Source: Actinomycetes bacterium (GTDB taxonomy: Bacteria > Actinomycetota > Actinomycetes > Actinomycetales > Actinomycetaceae). Taken from it: a DNA stretch of 63,111 nt. The DNA is taken from positions 1 to 63,111 of the forward strand of contig JAEWHO010000038.1 of NCBI GenBank assembly GCA_023387755.1, in the 5' to 3' direction. Below, piece after piece: positions 18,526 to 26,237 of the stretch; the first letter of the stretch is position 1; the number at the start of each line of letters is the position of its first letter. A program made the position numbers and the translations under genes. The notes under the pieces are model-generated. The model worked only from the letters and a program-made list of their open reading frames with translations. It had not been told where the DNA came from and searched no databases.

Positions 18526-19545
18526 TCATAGCCCGGGAATAGCAGCATTATCGGGGGGTGTCAGTTGCAAGTGGCGGTAGGCGGCGGCAGTGGCCATCCG
18601 CCCGCGCGGGGATCGCACGACGAACCCCTCCCTAACCAAGAAGGGCTCGGCCACGGTCTCTACTGTCTCGGCTTCCTCCCCCACCGCGACGGCTAGTGTT
18701 GTCAACCCGACTGGGCCGCCACCGAATCGGGTACACAGTGCGTGCAGCACGGCGCGATCGAGTCGGTCCAACCCGCGGGCATCAACGTCGAACAGTTCCA
18801 GCGCCCCTTCAGTGGCGCGCAAATCGAGTTGCCCATCCCCGTGTACCTGGGCCCAATCTTGCACCCGGCGCAACAGCCGGTTAGCAATACGCGGGGTACC
18901 GCGAGAGCGCGCAGCCAGAAGCGCAGCGGCTTGTGGGTCAAGTTCTGCGCCAAGCAACCGTGCCGAGCGCGTGAGTACTGCTTTCAGTTCTGGAGCCTCG
19001 TAAAACTCCAGATGGCCAGTCAAGCCAAAGCGGTCGCGCAGGGGTGCGGGGAGCAGCCCTGCGCGCGTCGTCGCCCCTACCACCGTGAATTTGGGGAGTG
19101 TGAGAGGGATTGAGGTGGCTCCGGGGCCTTTCCCGACGACGACGTCCACCCGGAAGTCTTCCATCGCCAAGTACAGCATTTCCTCGGCTGCCCGCGCGAG
19201 GCGGTGAATCTCGTCGATGAATAGGACGTCATGTTCGTTCAGGGAGGACAATATCGCGGCCAGATCACCGGCGTGTTGGACCGCAGGGCCCGAGGTGGGC
19301 CGCAGGACACCGCCAGTTTCGGCCGCAATAATCATGGCCAGAGTGGTTTTCCCAAGTCCTGGAGGTCCGCAGAGCAGAACGTGGTCGGGGGGCGTGCCGC
19401 GTTGCTGGGCGGCAGTAAGAACCAGGTCTAACTGGGCCCGCAGCTTCGGTTGGCCAACGAATTCCGCCAGACTCTGCGGGCGTAGCGCCGCCTCAGCGGC
19501 CCGTTCTAACTCCCCCGCTTGGGCATCTACGAAACGCTCACTCAT
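18526..19545 (-). CDS. ruvB: Holliday junction branch-migration helicase RuvB
   Basis: AAA+ motor that with RuvA moves Holliday junctions during recombinational repair. 339 residues. Walker A GPPGLGKTTLAM, Walker B DEIHRLAR, sensor 1 GATTRAGLLPAPLRDRFG and a C-terminal winged helix (VGLTTLAVAVGEEAETVE). A GGAGG site lies upstream of the ATG. It follows ruvA by 32 bases in a ruvC-ruvA-ruvB order. No terminator was seen after the stop, and yajC starts a new transcript 90 bases on. Confidence 0.96.
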   Translation of the reverse strand: MSERFVDAQAGELERAAEAALRPQSLAEFVGQPKLRAQLDLVLTAAQQRGTPPDHVLLCGPPGLGKTTLAMIIAAETGGVLRPTSGPAVQHAGDLAAILSSLNEHDVLFIDEIHRLARAAEEMLYLAMEDFRVDVVVGKGPGATSIPLTLPKFTVVGATTRAGLLPAPLRDRFGLTGHLEFYEAPELKAVLTRSARLLGAELDPQAAALLAARSRGTPRIANRLLRRVQDWAQVHGDGQLDLRATEGALELFDVDARGLDRLDRAVLHALCTRFGGGPVGLTTLAVAVGEEAETVETVAEPFLVREGFVVRSPRGRMATAAAYRHLQLTPPDNAAIPGL

Positions 19546-19577
19546 GCCTACTTACCTCCGCCGGTTTGGCCACTCCC

Positions 19578-20156
19578 CTACTTCTTTCCCAGATATTGCA
19601 GGGCGGCGCGGAGCAGCTGGGCGGTACTCGCACCGGGGTCGGCCACGGCTGCCACAGCAGCTTCTGCCTGCGCCTGCGGCCAGCCCAAGCCAATCAGAGC
19701 ATCAACCACAGCACCATCGAGTGCGGGAGCGGGCGTAACGGGCGCCGTCGTGGGCGCCGGGCCGATTTTATCTTTAAGTTCTAACGCCATCCGGGAGGCT
19801 GATTTCTTACCGATCCCCGGCACCCGTTGGAGCGCGGCGAGATCTTCGGTGGCGATGGCGGTGCGCAACTCGTCGGGCGTGTGAACAGCCAAAACGGCTA
19901 GCGCGGTGCGCGCCCCCACACCGGTCACAGTTTGCAGGGCCTGGAAGCAGAATCGTTCATCGCGGGAGTGAAAGCCGAACAGCATCATCGCATCCTGCCG
20001 GACGATAAATTCGGTTACTACTCGGGCTTCCTGCCCCTCTCGCAGATTAGCCAGCAGTGCCGGCGTCGCCTCAATTCGCATACCGAAACCACCGGCCTCC
20101 ACAACACAGTGATCCAACCCTACGTGGATTACGGTTCCGCGAATATGATCGATCAT
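19578..20156 (-). CDS. ruvA: Holliday junction-binding protein RuvA
   Basis: Tetrameric protein that binds the four-way junction and loads RuvB. About 192 residues: N-terminal OB-fold (MIDHIRGTVIHVGLDHCVVEAGG), helix-hairpin-helix domain (FQALQTVTGVGARTALAVL and LQRVPGIGKKSASRMALELKDK), flexible linker, and the C-terminal RuvB-binding domain (ALIGLGWPQAQAEAAVAAV). I start it at the ATG preceded by AGGAG, which matches the family N-terminus; an ATG 13 codons upstream has no ribosome-binding site. Confidence 0.95.
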   Translation of the reverse strand: MIDHIRGTVIHVGLDHCVVEAGGFGMRIEATPALLANLREGQEARVVTEFIVRQDAMMLFGFHSRDERFCFQALQTVTGVGARTALAVLAVHTPDELRTAIATEDLAALQRVPGIGKKSASRMALELKDKIGPAPTTAPVTPAPALDGAVVDALIGLGWPQAQAEAAVAAVADPGASTAQLLRAALQYLGKK

Positions 20157-20359
20157 TTCCACTCCTGGCGCACATATCGGTGAGGGGCGAACCACCCGTG
20201 ACCGACAGCTTTCCTACCGAGGCCACGCTACCACGATTCGAACGCACGTACGAATACCTCGGGGCTCTCCCCGGATTTATTTTTGCTCCGCCTGATAGGT
20301 CTGTAGAAGGCACCCTTTACCGGGCAGATCCGGCCAGCCAAGCGCCGTGCCGAGTGGTT
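20157..20359. other. 203-base gap between ruvC and ruvA
   Basis: No gene is supported here. It separates ruvC from ruvA, which usually overlap or nearly touch. A plus-strand frame crosses it but looks like chance. I see no strong hairpin or tandem repeat. Confidence 0.4.
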
Positions 20360-20995
20360 TTAGGGGTTCGGACGACGGCGTCCAGCCGCGCCCATACGGC
20401 CGCGACCGGCCCGGTATCCGGTCTGCCGAGCTGCGCGTTGGGCGGCCGCCCATTTCTGCTGAGCTGGGGTCTGGCTGGTCGTATCGCTGGCGACGGCACT
20501 GCCCTGACGCCACAGATGACAGATAGCTAGTGCGAGTGCGTCAGCGGCGTCCGCTGGTTGCGGAAGTTGCGCCAGCCCAAGAATACGCGCCACCATGTTC
20601 TGCACTTGCTCTTTGGGAGCGTCCCCGTAACCGGTGACGGCAGCTTTCACTTCGGAGGGAGTGTGTTGGGCGACGGTAATCCCCCGGCTGGCAGCCGCTA
20701 CCATTGCCAAGCCCGCCACCTGCGCCGTCCCCATGACGGTAGAGACGTTATGTTGCGAAAAGACGCGTTCGACGACCACGATATCGGGCCGGTGGCTTTC
20801 TACCCACTCATTAAGTCCGCGAAAAATCGTAGCCAGCCGAAATTCCAGATCCTGATTCGGGTGAGAGCGAACCACGCCGGTGGCAACATAACGCGGTCGT
20901 GGAGCGCCGATACGTCCCGCTGCGGATGGGGGTGGTGACTCCACCACCCCCACACCGCAGCGGGTGAGTCCCGGATCTACTCCCAATACGCGCAT
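20360..20995 (-). CDS. ruvC: Crossover junction endodeoxyribonuclease RuvC
   Basis: Dimeric nuclease that cuts Holliday junctions. 211 residues. The acidic catalytic residues are visible in GVDPGLTRCG (Asp7), VVVERVF (Glu) and DAADALALAICH (two Asp). The last 50 residues go beyond the usual RuvC end and are rich in Ala, Gln and Arg (ARQTGYRAGRGRMGAAGRRR), probably a disordered DNA-binding tail. It is first in the ruv cluster, with yebC 41 bases upstream in the same direction. Confidence 0.94.
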   Translation of the reverse strand: MRVLGVDPGLTRCGVGVVESPPPSAAGRIGAPRPRYVATGVVRSHPNQDLEFRLATIFRGLNEWVESHRPDIVVVERVFSQHNVSTVMGTAQVAGLAMVAAASRGITVAQHTPSEVKAAVTGYGDAPKEQVQNMVARILGLAQLPQPADAADALALAICHLWRQGSAVASDTTSQTPAQQKWAAAQRAARQTGYRAGRGRMGAAGRRRPNP

Positions 20996-21036
20996 AAACA
21001 GCTCAGCCCTGGGCCGTGTCTCACGCCCTACCGGGC

Positions 21037-21798
21037 TTATTCTTCGTTCTCGAGTTGCGCTTGGATCTCGTCCGGGATGTCGAAATTAGCGAAGACATTC
21101 TGGACGTCGTCGCAGTCTTCGAGCGCGTCGACCAGGCGCATGCATTTGCGGGCGCCTTCGAGGTCCAGCTGGACCTGCGTGGCGGGAACGAACTGGGGTT
21201 CAGCCGAGTCGTATTCGTAGCCAGCTTCTTGCAAAGCACTGCGTACCGCGAATACGTCGGTGGCCTCGCTTAGAATCTGGAAAACATCACCCTGATCTTC
21301 TACTTCTTCAGCGCCGGCGTCCAAGACGGCGGTGAGGATGTCATCTTCGGTTACGCCGTCAGCCTTGGGAACAATGACGACGCCCTTGCGCGTGAACAGG
21401 TAGGACACGCTCCCGGGGTCAGCAAGGCTGCCGTTATTGCGGGTGAGGGCTACGCGTACATCGGAGGCGGCACGGTTACGGTTATCGGTGAGACATTCAA
21501 TGAGGAAGGCGACGCCGCTCGGCCCGTAGCCCTCATACATGATGGTCTCCCAGTCCGCGCCCCCGGTCTCTTCACCGGAGCCGCGCTTGACGGCACGCTC
21601 GATATTGTCGGCGGGAACTGAATTGCGTTTCGCCTTCTGGATCGCGTCAAAGAGAGTGGGGTTGCCAGCGGGGTCGCCGCCGCCGGTGCGGGCTGCGACC
21701 TCGATATTTTTAATCAGCCGGGCAAAGAGCTTGCCCCGTTTTGCATCCAGGGCTGCCTTCTTATGTTTGGTCGTCGCCCACTTAGAGTGACCTGACAT
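21037..21798 (-). CDS. yebC: YebC/PmpR family protein
   Basis: 253 residues of the widely conserved YebC family (MSGHSKWATTKHKKAALDAKRGKLFARLIKNI). Members were described as DNA-binding regulators; more recent work links some to translation of proline-rich stretches. Its position just upstream of ruvC is conserved in actinobacteria. The ATG is preceded by CGGAGAT. An acidic C-terminus is normal for the family. In many actinobacteria pdxS and pdxT lie between this gene and the PIM operon; here they are absent. Confidence 0.93.
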   Translation of the reverse strand: MSGHSKWATTKHKKAALDAKRGKLFARLIKNIEVAARTGGGDPAGNPTLFDAIQKAKRNSVPADNIERAVKRGSGEETGGADWETIMYEGYGPSGVAFLIECLTDNRNRAASDVRVALTRNNGSLADPGSVSYLFTRKGVVIVPKADGVTEDDILTAVLDAGAEEVEDQGDVFQILSEATDVFAVRSALQEAGYEYDSAEPQFVPATQVQLDLEGARKCMRLVDALEDCDDVQNVFANFDIPDEIQAQLENEE

Positions 21799-21834
21799 TG
21801 AGTTATCTCCGTTCGATGCGTATATTCCGCGCCT

Positions 21835-21840
21835 ATTGTA
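21835..21840 (-). promoter_or_regulatory. Possible -10 box for yebC-ruvC
   Basis: TACAAT lies about 37 bases upstream of the yebC ATG, followed by a Shine-Dalgarno motif at a normal distance. No matching -35 box. Confidence 0.3.
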
Positions 21841-21879
21841 CCGCCCCGCTGACCTGCCCGGCTTCCCAGCGTGGCGTGA

Positions 21880-22965
21880 CTATTCCGTAAAGTGGGTTCG
21901 CTGCCCATCCCAGTGGGGATAGAGGCGGTCCAGTAGCTCAACTAGGCCGCGTGGATGAACGGCCTCGCCGCGTTCCTGCCGCTGTCTGAGTTCATCCGGA
22001 GTCATCCATGCAATATCGTCGAGTAGCTCGTGTTCGGATTCGGTCCAGCCACTCATATCGATTCCGGTGTCAACAGGCAGGTAGGCCAAATAGAACTCCT
22101 CTTTACCGATTACTGTTCCGGCCACGAATTCGAAGGGAGCCCGGCGGGTCGCAACCGGCCCGATGAGAGCGTCGGCAGCCACCCGGATACCGGCTTCTTC
22201 CCACAGTTCTCGCGCCGCGGTTTCTCGCAAAGTCTCGCCGGGTTCCACTCCCCCACCGACGGTAAACCAGAAGGGTGCTTCGGGCAGATCCGGATCATGC
22301 CCGCGCAAGAGCAGGACTGCTCCGTCGGCACGGAAGGGAAGAACTCGCCCAGCCGTCCGCTCCGGCAGCGCAGTGCGCCCGGCGTCCGCGCGCAGATGCA
22401 CGCGCATTCCGGGTGGCTGAGACAGATCGGCGTCAAACATTTCCGGATAGGGAGCATGGCCGGTCAGCCGCAGTAGCCGCACAAACCAATTCCGTCTAAG
22501 TTTACGCACCCGCTCGACGCGGCCATCGTGGAACGTACGTGCCAGGCCGGCGTGATACCACACGCTAGTGAGCTCATTCCATTGAGGGCCATCAGGGATG
22601 ACGTCGCTCAGCTGCGTCAATACAGCGGTGAGGCGGCTCTCAGCCAATGCCCGCTCACTGGCTGTGGCCGGATACTTCAGGGGTTCTTTTTCCAGGCCGT
22701 CGCCCACCACTGGGCCGGCGTGGTCCAAGCATTCACTGGCGGCATCAGCCAGCAGCACTGCCTCCGCCGGGCCCAGTTGCCCGCTGACAGCTAAGGTATG
22801 TGCAGCAACTGCGCGGCGCACCAGGTGGGTATCGAGGGCATGCCGCGCGGCGATTAGAGTCTGGTGGAGCCGGTCGATACGCCGCGCAAGCGTCACGGCC
22901 CACCACGCCACCGCCACAACAACGATGATGGCTAGAGCGAGCACGGTGATCTGGAGCGGGCTCAT
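21880..22965 (-). CDS. Membrane-anchored NUDIX hydrolase
   Basis: 361 residues. An N-terminal transmembrane helix (ITVLALAIIVVVAVAWWAVTL) is followed by about 150 residues of helical sequence, possibly LemA-like (RIDRLHQTLIAARHALDTHL), and then a C-terminal NUDIX domain. The NUDIX box is complete: GGGVEPGETLRETAARELWEEAGI. The family cleaves nucleoside diphosphates linked to another group; the substrate is unknown. It overlaps pimA by four bases and is last in the thrS-HIT-pgsA-acyltransferase-pimA run. Membrane anchoring beside PIM synthesis might suggest a nucleotide-sugar or lipid-linked substrate, but that is speculation. Confidence 0.85.
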   Translation of the reverse strand: MSPLQITVLALAIIVVVAVAWWAVTLARRIDRLHQTLIAARHALDTHLVRRAVAAHTLAVSGQLGPAEAVLLADAASECLDHAGPVVGDGLEKEPLKYPATASERALAESRLTAVLTQLSDVIPDGPQWNELTSVWYHAGLARTFHDGRVERVRKLRRNWFVRLLRLTGHAPYPEMFDADLSQPPGMRVHLRADAGRTALPERTAGRVLPFRADGAVLLLRGHDPDLPEAPFWFTVGGGVEPGETLRETAARELWEEAGIRVAADALIGPVATRRAPFEFVAGTVIGKEEFYLAYLPVDTGIDMSGWTESEHELLDDIAWMTPDELRQRQERGEAVHPRGLVELLDRLYPHWDGQRTHFTE

Positions 22966-24128
22966 ACCTCGGTCTCCTGTCCGCCAGCGGCCATATCCGG
23001 CCTATCAATATTCGCGGTGACCGCAAAGTCGTAGACCGCGAGGATTCTGCGCCCTACCGATTCCCAGTCGAATTGCTGCTGCCACTGCTGGGCACGCAGG
23101 GCCATCGCCTCCCGCTCACCTGCTGGCCGCGCCAGCGCGGCATTCACAACCCGGGCCAGATCAGCGCCGTCGCCAGTGCGAAAAAGATCTCCCGCCCGCC
23201 CATTGTCAAGGACATCGCGAAAGGCCTGAATATCGGAGGCGACTACATGGGCGCCTCCGGCCATTGCTTCTACCAACACAATGCCAAAGGATTCCCCACC
23301 GGTCTGCGGAGCGGTGTAGATATCAGCGGAGGCGAATAGCTCTACTTTTGCTGCCTCGCTGAGCCCACCGAGGAACGTCACGTTCGCTGCGTAGGGCGCC
23401 AAGGCTTCACGTACGGCAGTAGCGGTGCCTCGCCCGGCAATGAGGAACCTAGCCTGGGGGTGTGTAGCTAGTATCTGGGGGATAGCGTCCGCAAGCACCG
23501 GCAGGCCCTTGCGCGGTTCATCAAGCCGGCCGAGAAAACAAATAACCGGCGGGTTGTTGGCCCCATACCGTCTCCCGGCCCACTGTGGCCGCGCCTCGCC
23601 GTGAAAGTGCGCGAGGGCGACGCCGTTCGGGATGATGACGGGGCTGAGGCCCAGATGTTCGACGACGGTGCGGCGCGCCTCAGCGGAGACTGCAATAGGG
23701 GCGGTGATTGCGTCCAAGAGTGGCTGCAGTACCGGGCGCAGCGCCCACATGGTGCGACTGCGGGCCTGGTTAGAGTGAAAGGTCGCCACAATCGGGACTT
23801 CCGCCGCCCGCAAGGTGAGCATCCCCACTGAGGGGACCAGTGGCTCATGGATATGAACGACGTCGAAACCCCCTTCGCTGAGCCAGCTGTTGACCCGAGC
23901 TGACACGAGTGGGCCAATACTTAACCGCGCTACGGACCCGTTGTACGGGATCGCAACCGACTTACCGGTGGAGACAACGTAGTCGGGAACGTCGGTGCCT
24001 TCGTCTGCCGGCGCCAGCACCGAGACCTCATGGCCGTGGTTGATCAGCCAGTCAGCGAGATCACGGATATGGAACTGTACCCCTCCGGGGACGTCAAAAC
24101 TGTAGGGGCTGACGATACCGACCTTCAT
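22962..24128 (-). CDS. pimA: Phosphatidyl-myo-inositol mannosyltransferase PimA
   Basis: GT4-family, GDP-mannose-dependent enzyme that adds the first mannose to phosphatidylinositol on the cytoplasmic membrane face. 388 residues. The N-terminus MKVGIVSPYSFDVPGGVQFHIRDLA is the PimA signature. The C-terminal GT-B domain shows FLGRLDEPRKGLPVLADA and the E-x7-E motif (ESFGIVLVEAMAGGAHVVASD). The ATG directly follows the acyltransferase stop. The operon order pgsA-acyltransferase-pimA is typical of actinobacteria that make PIMs. Confidence 0.92.
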   Translation of the reverse strand: MKVGIVSPYSFDVPGGVQFHIRDLADWLINHGHEVSVLAPADEGTDVPDYVVSTGKSVAIPYNGSVARLSIGPLVSARVNSWLSEGGFDVVHIHEPLVPSVGMLTLRAAEVPIVATFHSNQARSRTMWALRPVLQPLLDAITAPIAVSAEARRTVVEHLGLSPVIIPNGVALAHFHGEARPQWAGRRYGANNPPVICFLGRLDEPRKGLPVLADAIPQILATHPQARFLIAGRGTATAVREALAPYAANVTFLGGLSEAAKVELFASADIYTAPQTGGESFGIVLVEAMAGGAHVVASDIQAFRDVLDNGRAGDLFRTGDGADLARVVNAALARPAGEREAMALRAQQWQQQFDWESVGRRILAVYDFAVTANIDRPDMAAGGQETEV

Positions 24129-25058
24129 CTACGCCCCCTGCTTTTCGCGTATGCGAGCGAGGTCAAGGTCAGCATCGAAAACCGGCTGCAACATATGCCA
24201 ATGCAGTGGACGTGCCCGCAGGTAGTCACTGAGCCGCCCGGTCCACTGGGTGGTGAGGTCGGCGACGGCGTCCTCGCCGCGCGCGCTGGTGGTCAGTGGT
24301 CCAAAGAATTCTAGCGCCATCCCCCACCGGGCGCCGGCCTGCCGGGCCCGCTCACCGGTCAGCCGAAGATGGCGGGAGCCGACGAAGTACAGGGGCAGAC
24401 CGGTGGCGGCAGCGAGTGCGGCGGGCCCGGCTGCCACTCGGGCAGGCTGATCCGTGATGGTGGCGGGCATTCCGCTGCGGGTGAGGTCCCGGTCGGCCAG
24501 CAGGCACACCAGATGGCGTTGCTGCCGGCTGCGGCTGATTAACTGCCGGAAGACATTGCCGTCGTCGAGCGGGATAATGCTCATGCCGACGTCTTCGCGC
24601 AGGCGCACGAACTCGTGGAAGAGTTCTTCGGGCTGCAGGTGTTCTGCCACGGTGAGCACCGGGGCGAGGTGGCGGCTGGCCCAGGCCCCGGCAAGATCCC
24701 AGTTGCCCAAATGCCCGAGCACTATGATGGCCGACTTTTCCTGCAGGTGTTCGCGCAGCTCGGCCGGGGGGTTCGCAACCACGCGCGCGTCGATCTGGGC
24801 CGGGGTGAGAGCTGGCAAATAGAGAGCCTCAGCGTAGTAGCGGAAGTAATTGCGTAAGGCCCGCCTGCTCCCGGAACGAGTATGGCTGGCGGCCTGGGGC
24901 CGAATGGTGGCGAGATTTTTCTCCAGTTGCTGCACCCCGCTCCCCCGGGCCAGCCAGGTGGCGAATGCGGCGGCGTCGGCAGCGGCGCGGACGGTAGGTT
25001 CCGGCAGTCGAGGAGCCCACCGGAATGCGGTTGTTAATGCACGCGGAACGAGATTCAC
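24129..25058 (-). CDS. Phosphatidylinositol mannoside acyltransferase (PatA-like)
   Basis: Acylates the mannose of PIM at the inner membrane. About 309 residues of the LpxL/HtrB-like lysophospholipid acyltransferase family. The catalytic H-x4-D is in VLGHLGNWDLAG, followed by DRDLTRSGMP and PARVAAGPAALAAATGLPLYF. I start it at the GTG of VNLVPRALTT, 11 bases after the pgsA stop with GGGG upstream. A longer frame reads into pgsA and would add 38 residues unlike the family. Confidence 0.88.
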   Translation of the reverse strand: MNLVPRALTTAFRWAPRLPEPTVRAAADAAAFATWLARGSGVQQLEKNLATIRPQAASHTRSGSRRALRNYFRYYAEALYLPALTPAQIDARVVANPPAELREHLQEKSAIIVLGHLGNWDLAGAWASRHLAPVLTVAEHLQPEELFHEFVRLREDVGMSIIPLDDGNVFRQLISRSRQQRHLVCLLADRDLTRSGMPATITDQPARVAAGPAALAAATGLPLYFVGSRHLRLTGERARQAGARWGMALEFFGPLTTSARGEDAVADLTTQWTGRLSDYLRARPLHWHMLQPVFDADLDLARIREKQGA

Positions 25059-25069
25059 AGCAGCCCCAT

Positions 25070-25687
25070 TCAGCGAGAATTCGTCGTTTGTGAGTAGACC
25101 GCCCAGATACGTTGGCCCACGGTTATAGCGGCGGCTACCGCGAGATACGCCAACGCTACGACCAGCACCCATGCAGGCAAACCCAGCCCCACTGCAAAGG
25201 CCGCGACCAGTGAGATGAGGAGTCGGTCTGATCGTTCCGCGATCCCGACGGCGGCGCTGTAGCCACCTGCTTCAGCGCGGGCGCGCGCATAGGGTACGAC
25301 GCCGCCGAGGACGGTGGCAGCCAGCGCGGCAATGAGGCCCGCCGTGCTGGCCGAGCTGGGGTGGAACGCAAAATATAGGACGAAGGCCGTGAAGATGGCT
25401 CCATCGGTGATGCGGTCCAGGGTGGAATCCAGGAAAGCCCCAAAAAAGGATTCCTGCCCGGCTAGGCGGGCCATGGTGCCGTCAAGGGAGTCAGCAAAGA
25501 CTATAAACCCGATGGTGAGGGGGCCGGCAACCAGATGCCCGCTGGGCAGCAGAGCAAGAGCGGCGATACTGGCAGCTAGCGTTCCAGTGATGGTCACGCT
25601 GTTCGGGCTGACGCCGGCCTTGTTCAGTAGGCGTGCCGGCGGGGTGCAGATTGCGCGGGTAAAACCCCGTCCGTGCTGACCTAACAT
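25070..25687 (-). CDS. pgsA: Phosphatidylinositol phosphate synthase (CDP-alcohol phosphatidyltransferase)
   Basis: Integral membrane enzyme that joins CDP-diacylglycerol and inositol phosphate, the committed step to PI and PIMs. About 205 residues with about six helices. The metal-binding CDP-alcohol motif is complete: D-x2-DG-x2-AR-x8-G-x3-D-x3-D, read in DSLDGTMARLAGQESF and GAFLDSTLDR. I prefer the ATG of MLGQHGRGFT, which has GAGGGGG just upstream and overlaps the HIT stop. An ATG four codons and a GTG seven codons earlier are alternatives. Confidence 0.9.
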   Translation of the reverse strand: MLGQHGRGFTRAICTPPARLLNKAGVSPNSVTITGTLAASIAALALLPSGHLVAGPLTIGFIVFADSLDGTMARLAGQESFFGAFLDSTLDRITDGAIFTAFVLYFAFHPSSASTAGLIAALAATVLGGVVPYARARAEAGGYSAAVGIAERSDRLLISLVAAFAVGLGLPAWVLVVALAYLAVAAAITVGQRIWAVYSQTTNSR

Positions 25688-26235
25688 GCCCCCTCGCATT
25701 CCCTCCACGTGCGGGCAAGGAGATCGCGCGTATCAGCAAGCAACTGCGGGACCGCTTTAGTTTGGGCAATAATCGGGAAGAAATTCGCATCCCCGCTCCA
25801 GCGGGGCACCACATGCTGATGGAGGTGGGCGGCGATCCCTGCGCCAGCCACCGCCCCCTGGTTCATGCCCATATTGAATCCGTCGGGGCTACTAGCCTTC
25901 TGCAGCACGCGTACCGCCGTCGCCGTCATCTCCCCAAATTCCACCCGCTCTGCCGCGGTGAGGTCCACGTACAGCGGGATATGCCGGTAAGGGCAGATGA
26001 GTAGGTGCCCGGGATTGTAGGGGTAGAGATTCATGACGGCGAAGCAGTGTTCACCGCGCGCAATAATGAGGGCAGACTCATCATCGCCACGCTGCGGGCC
26101 AGCGCAAAACGGGCAGGCCAGCTCCCCTTCCTGGTGATGGCTGTCAATATAGGCCATCCGGTGGGGCGTCCACAGGCGTTGGAAGGCGTCAGGCCCGCCT
26201 GCGAATGTGCTGCTCGGCTCGGCTTCGCAGTCCAC
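25681..26235 (-). CDS. HIT-family nucleotide hydrolase/phosphorylase
   Basis: 184 residues. The histidine-triad motif H-x-H-x-H is AHLHQHVVPRW, and the AP4A-phosphorylase-like context is seen in CPFCAGPQRGDDESALIIARGEHCFAVMNLYPYNPGHLLICPY. C-P-F-C with downstream H residues may bind zinc. The probable role is cleavage of diadenosine polyphosphates. It lies between thrS and pgsA, as in many actinobacteria. A GTG start lies two bases after the thrS stop. Confidence 0.9.
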   Translation of the reverse strand: MDCEAEPSSTFAGGPDAFQRLWTPHRMAYIDSHHQEGELACPFCAGPQRGDDESALIIARGEHCFAVMNLYPYNPGHLLICPYRHIPLYVDLTAAERVEFGEMTATAVRVLQKASSPDGFNMGMNQGAVAGAGIAAHLHQHVVPRWSGDANFFPIIAQTKAVPQLLADTRDLLARTWRECEGAC

Positions 26236-26237
26236 GG

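Noticed and set aside
20057..20530. 157-codon plus-strand frame across the ruvA-ruvC gap
   Set aside because: It runs antisense into both ruvA and ruvC, has no ribosome-binding site and resembles no family.
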